A stretch of DNA of 51,593 nt from an uncultured Bacteroidales bacterium (GTDB lineage Bacteria > Bacteroidota > Bacteroidia > Bacteroidales > WCHB1-69): positions 1 to 51,593 of the forward strand of contig CALDIA010000153.1 in the NCBI GenBank assembly GCA_937901455.1, written 5' to 3'. How positions within the stretch are numbered: position 1 is the first letter of the stretch; every line of letters begins with the position of its first letter. This document shows, in pieces, positions 32,953-43,282 of this stretch. Below the pieces are notes generated by a model. That model was not told the origin of the DNA, made no database searches, and saw only the letters and a program-made list of their open reading frames with translations. The position numbers were made by a program, and so were the translations under genes.

Positions 32953-35145
32953 ATGAAAAAAGCTTTACTCTATTTGATGATCTTTTGCATGGGTCTTGTC
33001 CCCAATGCATTGAAAGCCCAAACCACTATCACTATAGGTTATGGCACCACATCCCATTATTCTACACCCGTAAACATGTACTGGGAGTACTCGTTGACAC
33101 AGCAAATTTACACGGCGGAGGAGATCGGAATGGAGGGTGGTGGAACAATCCACTCGATCAGTTTCCATTATGCCTACACGGGATCTTTCACGTTGGACCA
33201 CATTCAAGTCTATATGCTCAACACAGACAAAAGCACTTTTGACAATGATACCGATATGGTGCCCATGACTGCGCATGACTTGGTTTACGATGGCGCTCTC
33301 ACCGCCACCGGAAACGGCTGGCTGACGCTCACCCTGCAACAGCCTTTCGTGTACGATGGGCGCAATCTGCTTGTCTGTTTTTACGATCCTTCCGATAGCA
33401 TATCATATCCTGGCGATATTTATAGGTTCTATACTACGCAAACGAGCGGATCTTATAGGACATTGTCTTATTATAGCGATGATGTAGTGCCGGATGTTGC
33501 CAATCCTGCTAATCATGATAATGATGACCAATTGGTACGCAGTCGTTACCAAAACCGTGCCAATATCCGCCTCAACATTACCCCTGCGTCACAGTCGGTC
33601 TCCATTGGAAATGGCACAGGGGTTATCTCCTCAACCCCATTCATATCTGGTTATGGCTATTCGTTTATGGAGCAAATTTATACGGCTGAGGAGATAGCAC
33701 AACCCGCTGGCGGCACAATTCAGACTGTCAGTTTCAAGATGCAATCGTCAACAACACAGACCAACCATATCACCCTCTACATGAAAAATGTCAGCAGGAG
33801 TACCTTCTCCAGCGCAACCGATTATGAGACGGTAACTGCCAGCGATGTTGTGTACGATGGAGACTGGGAACTTTCAGAAGGCTGGAACACCATAACCTTG
33901 ACGGTTCCCTTTGAGTATGATGGCACCAGCAACCTGATGGTGGCCATGCATGAGAACACTTCGGGTTACAGTTACCGATATTTTTATTATACTTTTAAAA
34001 GTAACAGCACGATCTGTCAATATAGTAATACCCAAGACCCAGACCCCTACAATCTGTCTTCTTGGGCTGGCTCCTCCGGACGCGCTTCCTATCGCGCCAA
34101 CATACAGCTTGGCATCATACCGAACGAAAGCAACAACGATGCTGTGGCTATAGGTGATGGTACAATATTATCCAACTTTTCTCCATATTTTACATACTAT
34201 AACTATTCGTTTACGGAACAGCTATATACGGCTGCGGAGGTTGGGAAACCGGCGGGAGGCACCGTCAAGAGCATTAGCTTCAACATGGACTCTGACGACC
34301 CCCAAACCAATCATGTCACCGTATATCTGAAGAATACAACAAAAAGCAAATTTTTCTACACTTCGGACTACGAAGCGGTAACCGCCAATGATGTCGTCTT
34401 TGACGGCATGTACACTTTCCAACATGGCCAAAACACCATTCTCCTGGACGTGCCCTTTGAATACGACGGCATCAGCAATCTGATGGTGGCCATGCATGAA
34501 AACACGCCAGATTATGACCCCCGCAATTTTTATTCCACGATAAAGGACAGTTCCGTGTTGGTCTATTATAGCGACTCCTATGACCCGGATCCAAACAATC
34601 TCTCTTCTTATTCCGGCTTCAAAGACATCGGCCCTTCTCGATCCAACATCTCGATAGAGTTCTTTCCCTCAGAGGGTATCGGTCAAGCGACAACCTCATA
34701 CAATTCTCTTCCTGTAAACATGTGGTACAACTACTCGCTGACCCAGCAGATCTACACGGCGGAGGAGATCGGGGTGACTAATGGCGGAACCATCAACGCC
34801 CTCAGTTTCCATTACGCCTATACCAATAGTTTTTCCCTGAACAATATAAAGGTGTATTTGGTAAACACATCCAAGAGCTCGTTCTCTTCCTCTACCGACA
34901 TGGTGTCTGTGACGGCGGCCGACAATGTGTATGCCGGAACCTTCTCCGCCACAGGTCGGGGCTGGGTGACCATCACCCTTGACACGCCTTTCCAATATAC
35001 GGGTGGTAACCTTGTTGTCTGTATGCTTGACACTACTAACGGATACCCGGGGGTGATTATAAGTTCTACTGCACTGGCACGGGGACATCACGTCAAGCCA
35101 TTGGTTACTATAGCGACAGTTACCAGCCCAGCATCAACAGTATAA
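32953..35145 (+). CDS. giant T9SS surface protein, N-terminal part (frameshifted)
   Basis: 730 codons as it stands. A signal peptide (MKKALLYLMIFCMGLVPNALKAQ) is followed by four copies of a domain of about 180 residues, each with the pattern YS-x-x-QQ/EQ-IYTAEEI, GGTI-x-x-x-SF, a Y-x-x-N-T-x-KS-x-F turn, VVYDG, and an ending like R-x-NI-x-L. Copies start near 33020, 33590, 34130 and 34680. In copy 4 the frame breaks at the run GGGGG (35049-35053). Restoring one base there (reading YPGDDYKFY, compare YPGDIYRFY in copy 1) joins it exactly to the downstream frame, and the last 30 residues as read here are out of frame. The span 32953-42809 is one base short of a whole number of codons. The domain family is common in secreted Bacteroidales proteins; its function is unknown. 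Confidence 0.85.
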   Translation: MKKALLYLMIFCMGLVPNALKAQTTITIGYGTTSHYSTPVNMYWEYSLTQQIYTAEEIGMEGGGTIHSISFHYAYTGSFTLDHIQVYMLNTDKSTFDNDTDMVPMTAHDLVYDGALTATGNGWLTLTLQQPFVYDGRNLLVCFYDPSDSISYPGDIYRFYTTQTSGSYRTLSYYSDDVVPDVANPANHDNDDQLVRSRYQNRANIRLNITPASQSVSIGNGTGVISSTPFISGYGYSFMEQIYTAEEIAQPAGGTIQTVSFKMQSSTTQTNHITLYMKNVSRSTFSSATDYETVTASDVVYDGDWELSEGWNTITLTVPFEYDGTSNLMVAMHENTSGYSYRYFYYTFKSNSTICQYSNTQDPDPYNLSSWAGSSGRASYRANIQLGIIPNESNNDAVAIGDGTILSNFSPYFTYYNYSFTEQLYTAAEVGKPAGGTVKSISFNMDSDDPQTNHVTVYLKNTTKSKFFYTSDYEAVTANDVVFDGMYTFQHGQNTILLDVPFEYDGISNLMVAMHENTPDYDPRNFYSTIKDSSVLVYYSDSYDPDPNNLSSYSGFKDIGPSRSNISIEFFPSEGIGQATTSYNSLPVNMWYNYSLTQQIYTAEEIGVTNGGTINALSFHYAYTNSFSLNNIKVYLVNTSKSSFSSSTDMVSVTAADNVYAGTFSATGRGWVTITLDTPFQYTGGNLVVCMLDTTNGYPGVIISSTALARGHHVKPLVTIATVTSPASTV

Positions 35146-35300
35146 CCTCTTTCAGTGGCTATAAAAACAGTTATTCCTATCGAGCCGACATTCGTTTCGA
35201 CATCACGCCCAATGCGTGTGAAGCCCCTGCCAATTACTACTCGCAGCCTTATGCCACCGCAGCAGATCTTTCCTGGGGGAATGGCGCCGACAGTTATTCC

Positions 35301-38300
35301 TTGCGCTACAAGCCGGCCCGGGTCTGGTTGAGCGAGGATTTTGAAAGCTACTACGCCATGCCGGAGGGCTGGAGTTCCGTGGCCGGGACCGGTAGTGCCA
35401 GCTGGCGTATCGGCACAGGTGACGCACAGTCTGCTACCGGTACTGGTTCAGGCATGTTCAATGCACTCATCACCCATACGTCCAGAGGCAATTCCACTTA
35501 TCTGGTTTCTCCCGTCATAGACTTAAGTGCCGCCCAACAAGCCACCCTGTCTTTCTCTTTCATTAACAGGGATTGGGCTGGAGACATTGATTCCCTGTAT
35601 GTCCTCTATCGTGTGAACGGAGGCGCCTGGCAAATGCTGTACCACACGGCCGAGGCCCATGAAACGTGGACGTCGGTCACTATCCCGCTGGCTGGCCTTG
35701 CCGACAACTATCAGATAGCCTTCAAGATGTGTGACGACTATGGTTATGGCATTGGCATTGACGATGTGACCATCTTCGAGGAGATCCCCTCCGGGTGGAT
35801 TGTCACCGACAACATCACGGACAACAATTACCAACTTGTTAACCTTGACAATGGCACCACTTATATCTGGCAGGTGCGTGGCAACTGCGGCACCACCCCT
35901 TCAACATGGTCGCCTTGCCAGACCTTTACCACCGGATGCGATATCTTGCAAACTCCATATACGGAGACTTTTGAAAATGATAACACGTTTGCCTGCTGGA
36001 TACCTGTTTCGGGTGTGCAGCGCAGCACGGCAGCTACTTATCAAGGTGGCTATGCTTTGGCTTTTTCCGGAACCAATAATGATCTGATTATCCTCCCACG
36101 GGTGGATCAGCCTTACTCTGAATGTAAAATCACCTACTATATCCGTCCGAGCAGCTATGCCAACAGTGAGTGTGGCACTTTTGAGATAGGATATATGACC
36201 AATCCATCCGACACTAACACGTTTGTACCTATCAGCACCTACCAATACAACAACTGGACAGGCAACAGTTGGATTTTCAAGACCGAATACTTCTATTCCT
36301 ACATACCTAACGATAATGTAGTCATAACTTTCCGCCATCAGGGAAGTGCGCCATGGTATGTGGACTATGTGACCATCACGGAGGATGACGGCTGCAGAAT
36401 TCCTAACAACCTGACTGCGGAAAACATAACAACCAATTCAGCCGTTTTGAATTGGACTGCCCGAGGCGAAGAAACCTCCTGGAACATCTACTACAAAAAG
36501 AGCTCCGAGAGCAGCTACACCACCACCACCGTGACCGCCAAACCCTACACCCTCACCGGCTTGGAAGAAGGCACCAGCTATATTTACTACGTCAAGGCCA
36601 ATTGTGGCACTTCGTTGAGTGACGCCTCTGATACCATAAGCTTCACAACATCTTGCCAATTAGTCACAATACCGTATGCAGAATCCTTTGAGGATAACAG
36701 CACCTTCTTCTGCTGGACTCCGATAACGGGCACCGCCACACGTTACTCTACTAGTAGTTATAACCATACCTCCGGAGGCAGCTATTCATTACAATTCGCC
36801 AGTGTCAGTCCCCGGATCGTTGCGCTTCCGGCATTTGAACAGTCCATCAGCAACCTGCAGCTCTCCTTCTGGACCCGACCGGAATCCTACACCAACGGTT
36901 ACTGTGGAACCTTTGACGTAGGCTATATGACCGACCTGTCGGATACTTCCACCTTTGTAGTGGTTAATACCTACAGCTATAATGACTGGACTTCCGACTC
37001 TTATCTTTTGAAAACCGAAAACTTTACGGGAGCGCCTGCCAATGCCCATATCGCTTTCCGCAATAACGCCAACGCCAGTTACGCTTACTGGTATGTGGAC
37101 GATGTGGCTGTGACGGAGGCTCCGAGTTGCCAGATGCCTCAGCATCTCACCGCCACGGGAGTCACGGCTCACAGTGCCACTTTGGGTTGGACAGCCTATA
37201 ATGGCGAATCCAATTGGAAACTTTACTATAAGAAAAACATGGATGCAGGCTATACGGAGGTGTCCGTTACCTCCAACACCTATGCTCTTACGGGCTTGGA
37301 TGCCGGCACAGAGTATTTCTTCTGTGTGCAGGCCGTGTGCGACAGCGACAACCTGAGCAATCCCTCGGCGGTATGCTCCTTCATTACCGAATGCGAGACT
37401 TATTCCCTGCCATACACGTATGACTTTACCGACCCCGGTCCTTACACTTGTTGGACGGTTGTTGAATCAGATAACAACTATCGTTACGACTATTATGACC
37501 ATTCTCCCGGAGGCAACGGCTTCTGTCTCTATTTTTATAATACCCTCATGGCACTGCCCTCCTTCAACCAGTCCATCAACAACTTGCAACTCTCCTTCTG
37601 GACAATGAGCTATTGCTCTGGTCGTAACCTTGAGGTAGGTTACATCACCGACCTGTCGGATCCTGCCACCTTTGTGCCGGTCTCCACATACAACAGCAGC
37701 GCATGGCCCACTTATACCTACTATCACATTACAGAGTATTTTAATGATGCGCCCGCGGGTGCCCATATTGCCATAAGGAGTGTTGATTCTTGGTGTATTG
37801 ACGATGTGGAGGTGACGGTAAGTTCCTCTTGCAGATCTCCATACCAGCTGACCGTTGCGGACATCACCAGCAATTCTGCACGCCTGAACTGGACCGCCCG
37901 TGGCAGCGAGACCGCCTGGAACCTCTGCTACAAGAAAGTCGAGGATGGCAGCTATACCACCATCTCCAACGTGGCCGCCAAGCCCTATACCCTTACGGGT
38001 CTGGAGGCGAATACTGAATATCAATTCTATGTGACAGCCGTATGCGGAGGCAGTTCCATTAGCGCCCCGTCCGAAGTAGCATCATTCTTAACCGAGTGTG
38101 GTATTCAAACTATTCCTTACAGTTATGACTTTGAGACTTCGGGGCCACTCAACTGCTGGAACACTGTTTCTGGAAGTGCTTGCAAGATTGGCTACCTCAC
38201 TGATCTCCCAGACAATCACTTCTTACGTACGTATAAAGGTGTTGTTACCTTGCCTCAATTCAACCAAGAGATTAGTAATCTGGAGCTTACCTTCCAAATC

Positions 38301-41300
38301 CGTCCTTACTACTACACCTATAGTTACTCCGGAACCTTTGATGTGGGTTACATGACCGATCCCACGGATACCTCCACCTTTGTGGTTGTTAACACCTACA
38401 ATTACAGCGACTGGACCTCTGGATCTTTCATGCAGAAGGTCGAGTACTTCACCAATGCGCCAACCGGAGCCTGCATAGCCTTACGGACTAATGGATACAG
38501 CGATGATTATCGTTGGTATGTGGATGATGTGGAGGTGGGTGTGGCTCCGAGTTGCAAGGTTCCAAACCAGCTTGCCGCCACCGGCATCACGGGTAGTTCA
38601 GCCACGCTGAACTGGACCGCCCGTGGCAGTGAGACAGCCTGGAACCTATACTACAAGAAAAACACCGACAGCCTTTATTCTGTGGTAAACAATGTCTCTA
38701 ACCCTTATACCCTTACGGGTCTGGAGTCGATTACTGAATACCAATTCTATGTGACAGCCGTCTGTGGAGGCAGTTCCATTAGTAATCCGTCCGATATAGC
38801 ATCATTCTTCACTGGGTGTGGTGATCAAACTACTGTTCCTTACAATTATGACTTTGAGACTGCGGCGCCGCTCAACTGCTGGAATTTCATCTCTGTGCCC
38901 CGCTACGGACGCAACGACAACAACACCCTCATACATCCTAACACCTCCGAAAGTCCTACTTATTTGTGGATATATGGAAGCGAAGGGACGGTGACACTCC
39001 CGCATTTCAATCAAGAGATTCGTAATCTACAGCTCGCCTTCTGGCTCAGTCCATGGAATAGTTACAGTTACTATGGTACTTTTGAGGTGGGCTATATCAC
39101 CAGTCTGAATGTAGATACCGCCACCTTTGTGCCGGTGGCCACCTATAATGCTGAGGAATGGTCTTCGACATGCTTGCAGCAGAAGATTGTGTACTTTGAC
39201 GGGGCTCCCGACGGATCGTACATCGCATTCCGTGTTGACTGTAACAGCAGCTATGATTGGGAGTTAGACGATGTGGAAGTTACGATGGCTCCCGGTTGCA
39301 TCACCGCCCAACCGTCCGTCTCCAATGTCACCTCCACCTCCGCTACCATCAGTTGGACCCCGCAGGGCAACCACAGTTCCTTGAATATCTATTACAAGAC
39401 CTCTTCGGATAGTGCATATACTGTAGTGCCGAATGTAACCTCTAATCCATACACCCTGACGGGCTTGTGTTCCGGCACCTCTTACGAGTGCTATCTCGAA
39501 GGAGTATGCAGTGGCGGATCTACCAGCGACCCGTCCCCGAGCATCTATTTTGTCACCGAATGCGGAACAAATACCGTGGTACCTTACTATTACGACTTTG
39601 AAGATGTAGCGCCTTTCTATTGCTGGACACTTCTTGCTGGTGAGGCTTATAGAAACTCCGTCAGCAGTCGTAATCACACAGAAGGTAGAAATTATAGTTT
39701 GGAGTTTTCCTATATCAATTCCTATGTCGCAATGCCTGAGTTTAGCACCCCAACCAATACCTTGCAAGTCTCCTTCTGGCTACAACAACCTAACGAGGGC
39801 AATGGCACCTTCTCGGTAGGCTACATGACCAATCTTGCCGATATCAACACGTTTGTGCCTGTTGCAACCTACGACTATGCCGAATGGGATTCCACCGAAT
39901 ACAGACAAAAGGTGGTGCAAATGACCGATGCCCCTGCCCAATCCTATATTGTATTTCGCAAACAGGGCGTAACATCTACAACAAACTGGGTGCGCTGGTT
40001 CTTGGACGATGTGGAGGTGACCGTGATTCCTGTATGTGAGGTGCCTACGAATCTCATGGTTACCAACATCGCTACGGAATCAGCCTCTCTAAGTTGGCAG
40101 TCTGAAAACGGCCCTTGGGATATCATGCTTAACGAGACCCTCATAGAGGGTGTCACGGGAACCACGTATAATTTCAACAACCTGACATCCAACACAACCT
40201 ATCAGGTGAAGGTGCGCGGTTTCTGCGAGGGTATTGGAGAGAGCGAATGGAGCGAAGTGGTCACGTTCACCACTCAGGCCCACGTTGTCCCAACCTACAT
40301 CTCCTTTGCGGGCAATACGAGTGTGTGTGAAGGCGGAAGCACGACCATCACGGCCAGCTCCAATGTGCCAGGCACCTATACTTGGAATTCCGGGACCACA
40401 GGGGCTCAAGTGACCTTGACGGCCGGTACTTACACCGTCACGATCACGACGAGCACGGGTGACCAACCTTCCAATTCCATCACCATTGTCTCTAACCCGA
40501 CCTACAATGTCACCGACAGCCGCACCATCTGCCAGAGCGCGCTGCCATACACGTGGAACGGCAAGACCTTCACCAATGCGGGCACCCAGACGGTCACCTT
40601 GCAGACGGTTGCCGGTTGCGACTCTGTGGTCACCATGACCTTGCATGTCAACCCGACCTATAACGTTACCGACAGTCGCACCATCTGCCAGAGCGAGCTG
40701 CCATATACTTGGAACGGCAAGACCTTCACTGCTGCGGGCACCCAAACGGCTACCCTGCAGTCTGTGGCTGGTTGCGACTCTGTGGTCACCATGACGCTGC
40801 TTGTCAACCCGACCTACAACGTTACCGAGACAAGAACCATATGCCCTGTTGCGTTGCCATACACATGGAACGGCAAGACCTTCACCGCTGCGGGCACCCA
40901 GACGGTCACCTTGCAGACGGTTGCCGGTTGCGACTCTGTTGTGACGATGATACTGAGCGTCAACAATGCTTTCAATATCACCGAGGAAAGATCCGTCTGT
41001 GTGAGCGAGTTGCCATATGTCTGGAACGGCAAGACCTTCACCAATGCGGGCACGCAGACGGCCACCTTGCAGTCTGTTGCCGGTTGCGACTCTGTGGTGA
41101 CCATGACGTTGCATGTCAACCCGACCTACAATGTTACCGACAGCCGTACCATCTGCCAGAGCGAACTGCCATATACTTGGAATGGCAAGACCTTCACTGC
41201 CGCGGGCACGCAGACAGCCACCTTGCAAACGGTGAACGGTTGCGACTCTGTGGTGACGATGACCTTGCATGTCAACCCGACCTACAATGTCACCGACAGC

Positions 41301-42809
41301 AGAACTGTATGCCAGAGTGCGCTGCCATACGCATGGAACGGTGTCACCTTCACTGCTGCGGGTATCCAGACAGCTACCTTGCAGTCTGTTACTGGCTGCG
41401 ACTCCATCGTTACCATGACCTTGGCTGTCAATACCGCTTATATCTCTTCCGATAGCCGCACCATTTGCCAGAGCGAGCTGCCCTACGTATGGAACGGCAA
41501 GACCTTCACCAATGCGGGCACTCAGACCGCCACCTTGCAGTCTGTTGCCGGTTGCGACTCCATCGTGACTATGACCTTGGCGGTGAATCCGACCTACAAC
41601 GTCACTGACAGCCGCACTGTATGCCAGAGCGAACTGCCGTACGCATGGAACGGTGTCACCTTCACTGCTGCGGGTACCCAGACGGCTACCTTGCAGACGG
41701 TGAACAGTTGCGACTCCGTGGTGACGATGACCTTGACGGTGAATCCGACCTACAACGTCACCGATGCGATGGCGGTCTGCCAGAGCGAACTGCCGTACGC
41801 ATGGAACGGTGTCACCTTCACTGCCGCGGGCACCCAGACGGCTACGTTGCAGACGGTGAACGGTTGCGACTCTGTGGTGACCATGACCTTGACGGTGAAT
41901 CCGACCTACACCGTTACGGAAAGCCGGACCATTTGTCAGAGCGAGTTGCCGTACACTTGGAATGGCACGACCTTTACTGCCGCGGGCACCCAGACGGCTA
42001 CGTTGCAGACGGTGAACGGTTGCGACTCGGTGGTGACCATGACCTTGACAGTGAATCCATCGCCAGAGACTACGCTCTATGATACGATTTGCGAGGGTGA
42101 ACACTATACCCAATACGGTTTCGACACGATTCCGGGATCATACGGCACCTATCAGCTGCAGAGAGTACTTGCCAGCGCACTCGGCTGCGACAGCACCGTG
42201 ACCTTGACGCTGACGGTAGGCAGAACGTATCTGATTACGGAAGACGCCACCATCTGCGACAACGACTCCTATGATTGGCATGGCCATATCTATGTTGCCG
42301 CTGGAGTCTATTACGATTCTCTCCAGACTGTGAACGGTTGCGATAGTGTCTGTGTGCTCACGCTGACCACCACGCCGTCGTATGAGATCCATGTCTTGGA
42401 CACCGCCACGCGGATGCATGAGTATGTCGGCTACGGCCTCACCTTGATGCCAGTTGACACAGGTGTCTTCGAGTATGAGGTTCAGAACTACACCATCAAT
42501 GGCTGCGACAGTGTCATCTATCTCACCCTGTTCGTCCAGAACAATACCGGTATAGTTGACTATGATGAATCAATACCCGAGTTCACTCTCTTCCCGAATC
42601 CGGCAATCACCTATGTGAACATCACGGGTGAGCAGATGGAGCAGGTGTATGTGTATAATGCCCTCGGCCAGCTGATGATGGCGGTCGATGCGGAGAGCGA
42701 TACCCATGTACACCTCGAATTCCACGATTATCCGGCCGGACAGTATGTTGTCAAGATCAAGTTGACCGATGGTCAAACCGTCCAAAAGAAGATGATTATC
42801 AGGCGTTAA
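35301..42809 (+). CDS. giant T9SS surface protein, main part: anchor-J/fibronectin units, 52-residue repeats, sorting domain
   Basis: The frame is open from about 35055, and 35301 is only a formal start. It continues the upstream gene after a one-base loss. Order: the end of domain copy 4; a first choice-of-anchor-J-like domain (SEDFESYYAMPEGW, about 35330-35800); six alternating units of a beta-sandwich domain (often FNQ-x-I-x-NLQLSFW, then a W-x-x-DDVEV end) and a fibronectin type III domain (LNWTARGSETAWNLYYKK, YTLTGLE), each about 240 residues, to 40275; an Ig/PKD-like domain with GNTSVCEGGSTT; ten nearly identical 52-residue repeats (40500-42059); three degenerate relatives; and a type A T9SS sorting domain (FTLFPNPAITYVNITG to VQKKMIIRR). 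It is probably exported by T9SS and held at the cell surface as an adhesin or matrix protein. About 3285 residues if joined. Confidence 0.88.
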   Translation: MRYKPARVWLSEDFESYYAMPEGWSSVAGTGSASWRIGTGDAQSATGTGSGMFNALITHTSRGNSTYLVSPVIDLSAAQQATLSFSFINRDWAGDIDSLYVLYRVNGGAWQMLYHTAEAHETWTSVTIPLAGLADNYQIAFKMCDDYGYGIGIDDVTIFEEIPSGWIVTDNITDNNYQLVNLDNGTTYIWQVRGNCGTTPSTWSPCQTFTTGCDILQTPYTETFENDNTFACWIPVSGVQRSTAATYQGGYALAFSGTNNDLIILPRVDQPYSECKITYYIRPSSYANSECGTFEIGYMTNPSDTNTFVPISTYQYNNWTGNSWIFKTEYFYSYIPNDNVVITFRHQGSAPWYVDYVTITEDDGCRIPNNLTAENITTNSAVLNWTARGEETSWNIYYKKSSESSYTTTTVTAKPYTLTGLEEGTSYIYYVKANCGTSLSDASDTISFTTSCQLVTIPYAESFEDNSTFFCWTPITGTATRYSTSSYNHTSGGSYSLQFASVSPRIVALPAFEQSISNLQLSFWTRPESYTNGYCGTFDVGYMTDLSDTSTFVVVNTYSYNDWTSDSYLLKTENFTGAPANAHIAFRNNANASYAYWYVDDVAVTEAPSCQMPQHLTATGVTAHSATLGWTAYNGESNWKLYYKKNMDAGYTEVSVTSNTYALTGLDAGTEYFFCVQAVCDSDNLSNPSAVCSFITECETYSLPYTYDFTDPGPYTCWTVVESDNNYRYDYYDHSPGGNGFCLYFYNTLMALPSFNQSINNLQLSFWTMSYCSGRNLEVGYITDLSDPATFVPVSTYNSSAWPTYTYYHITEYFNDAPAGAHIAIRSVDSWCIDDVEVTVSSSCRSPYQLTVADITSNSARLNWTARGSETAWNLCYKKVEDGSYTTISNVAAKPYTLTGLEANTEYQFYVTAVCGGSSISAPSEVASFLTECGIQTIPYSYDFETSGPLNCWNTVSGSACKIGYLTDLPDNHFLRTYKGVVTLPQFNQEISNLELTFQIRPYYYTYSYSGTFDVGYMTDPTDTSTFVVVNTYNYSDWTSGSFMQKVEYFTNAPTGACIALRTNGYSDDYRWYVDDVEVGVAPSCKVPNQLAATGITGSSATLNWTARGSETAWNLYYKKNTDSLYSVVNNVSNPYTLTGLESITEYQFYVTAVCGGSSISNPSDIASFFTGCGDQTTVPYNYDFETAAPLNCWNFISVPRYGRNDNNTLIHPNTSESPTYLWIYGSEGTVTLPHFNQEIRNLQLAFWLSPWNSYSYYGTFEVGYITSLNVDTATFVPVATYNAEEWSSTCLQQKIVYFDGAPDGSYIAFRVDCNSSYDWELDDVEVTMAPGCITAQPSVSNVTSTSATISWTPQGNHSSLNIYYKTSSDSAYTVVPNVTSNPYTLTGLCSGTSYECYLEGVCSGGSTSDPSPSIYFVTECGTNTVVPYYYDFEDVAPFYCWTLLAGEAYRNSVSSRNHTEGRNYSLEFSYINSYVAMPEFSTPTNTLQVSFWLQQPNEGNGTFSVGYMTNLADINTFVPVATYDYAEWDSTEYRQKVVQMTDAPAQSYIVFRKQGVTSTTNWVRWFLDDVEVTVIPVCEVPTNLMVTNIATESASLSWQSENGPWDIMLNETLIEGVTGTTYNFNNLTSNTTYQVKVRGFCEGIGESEWSEVVTFTTQAHVVPTYISFAGNTSVCEGGSTTITASSNVPGTYTWNSGTTGAQVTLTAGTYTVTITTSTGDQPSNSITIVSNPTYNVTDSRTICQSALPYTWNGKTFTNAGTQTVTLQTVAGCDSVVTMTLHVNPTYNVTDSRTICQSELPYTWNGKTFTAAGTQTATLQSVAGCDSVVTMTLLVNPTYNVTETRTICPVALPYTWNGKTFTAAGTQTVTLQTVAGCDSVVTMILSVNNAFNITEERSVCVSELPYVWNGKTFTNAGTQTATLQSVAGCDSVVTMTLHVNPTYNVTDSRTICQSELPYTWNGKTFTAAGTQTATLQTVNGCDSVVTMTLHVNPTYNVTDSRTVCQSALPYAWNGVTFTAAGIQTATLQSVTGCDSIVTMTLAVNTAYISSDSRTICQSELPYVWNGKTFTNAGTQTATLQSVAGCDSIVTMTLAVNPTYNVTDSRTVCQSELPYAWNGVTFTAAGTQTATLQTVNSCDSVVTMTLTVNPTYNVTDAMAVCQSELPYAWNGVTFTAAGTQTATLQTVNGCDSVVTMTLTVNPTYTVTESRTICQSELPYTWNGTTFTAAGTQTATLQTVNGCDSVVTMTLTVNPSPETTLYDTICEGEHYTQYGFDTIPGSYGTYQLQRVLASALGCDSTVTLTLTVGRTYLITEDATICDNDSYDWHGHIYVAAGVYYDSLQTVNGCDSVCVLTLTTTPSYEIHVLDTATRMHEYVGYGLTLMPVDTGVFEYEVQNYTINGCDSVIYLTLFVQNNTGIVDYDESIPEFTLFPNPAITYVNITGEQMEQVYVYNALGQLMMAVDAESDTHVHLEFHDYPAGQYVVKIKLTDGQTVQKKMIIRR
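40500..42059 (+). repeat. ten 156-bp tandem repeats inside the giant surface protein gene
   Basis: Ten uninterrupted units of exactly 52 codons, consensus TYNVTDSRTICQSELPYTWN, then GKTFTAAGTQTATLQ and a GCDSVVTMTL-x-VNP end. Each unit has two cysteines (C11 and C40 of the unit), which could form one disulfide; only the unit ending in NSCDS changes the residue before the second. Some units are nearly identical at DNA level, which makes copy-number change by recombination likely. Three weaker copies follow without the exact period. Confidence 0.95.
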
Positions 42810-42828
42810 CCGAACGCCTGATAAAGAA

Positions 42829-42861
42829 AAAGGGGAGCATTGAAAAATGCTTCCCTTTTTT
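42829..42861 (+). terminator. rho-independent terminator of the giant surface protein gene
   Basis: GGGGAGCATT, GAAA loop, AATGCTTCCC, then six T, 20 bases after the stop codon. Confidence 0.92.
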
Positions 42862-42869
42862 AGTGTTCG

Positions 42870-42944
42870 TCGGGGTGATCCGACTCGAACGGACGACCCC
42901 TTGCACCCCATGCAAGTGCGCTAAGCCAACTGCGCCACACCCCG
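42870..42944 (-). tRNA. tRNA-Pro (anticodon GGG)
   Basis: On the minus strand the acceptor CGGGGTG pairs with CACCCCG, with discriminator A and no encoded CCA. The anticodon stem CTTGC/GCAAG holds loop ATGGGGT, giving GGG after U33. The D-arm is GCGCAGTTGGCTTAGCGC, and the T-arm has GTTCGAGTC. It reads proline codons CCC and CCU. Confidence 0.92.
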
Positions 42945-42958
42945 AACGGTTGAGGCTG

Positions 42959-42966
42959 CAAAAATA
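42959..42966 (-). promoter_or_regulatory. -7 promoter element of tRNA-Pro
   Basis: CAAAAATA on the plus strand, TATTTTTG on the minus strand, 15 bases before the tRNA. Confidence 0.55.
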
Positions 42967-43223
42967 CACTTTTTTTAATTCCCTGTCACCACTATTATAA
43001 AAAATAATTTGAAGGGTGTATATATCATGATTTCAACAGGTTGTAATCTTGTCCGAGGTTTCTCCCCCTAAAATTTGGAGGAGATGCCCGCGCAACTATT
43101 CAGAGGATATTGGAATACTGCTGGCCAATAGGAGAATTGTCCGACTGATACTTCTGTAAATAGTCCTGTAAGATTCCAGAAGTAAATGCCACCGCATTCT
43201 CATCTGGAATTTAAGTAGAAATC
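42967..43223. other. gene-free stretch with a possible short coding remnant
   Basis: Between the tRNA promoter and the terminator of the nagB-like gene no full gene is seen. On the minus strand, between about 43100 and 43207, a 34-codon open stretch reads IPDENAVAFTSGILQDYLQK and then YQSDNSPIGQQYSNIL before its stop. It has a protein-like composition but no start codon, so it may be the tail of a lost gene or chance. Confidence 0.3.
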
Positions 43224-43225
43224 GT

Positions 43226-43256
43226 AAAAAAAAGAGATATGTCTTCATATCTCTTT
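43226..43256 (-). terminator. terminator of the ligase-nagB operon
   Basis: On the minus strand: AAAGAGATATG, loop AAGA, CATATCTCTTT, then a run of T. A perfect 11-bp stem 26 bases after the stop of the nagB-like gene. Confidence 0.9.
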
Positions 43257-43282
43257 AATCAAATAAAACAGTAGGCACTTCG

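Noticed and set aside
33020..35205. CRISPR-like or mobile repeats in the 33-35 kb region
   Set aside because: The repeats are protein-level domain duplications with diverged DNA, not short spaced direct repeats.
40089..42113. 674-codon repetitive open frame opposite the 156-bp repeats
   Set aside because: Its repeats are exactly the antisense of the coding repeats; a multiple-of-three repeat without stops keeps the opposite frame open by chance.
43100..43207. Short reading frame between tRNA-Pro and the nagB-like gene as a real gene
   Set aside because: Only 34 codons, no start codon and no partner; kept only as a possible remnant in the gap description.
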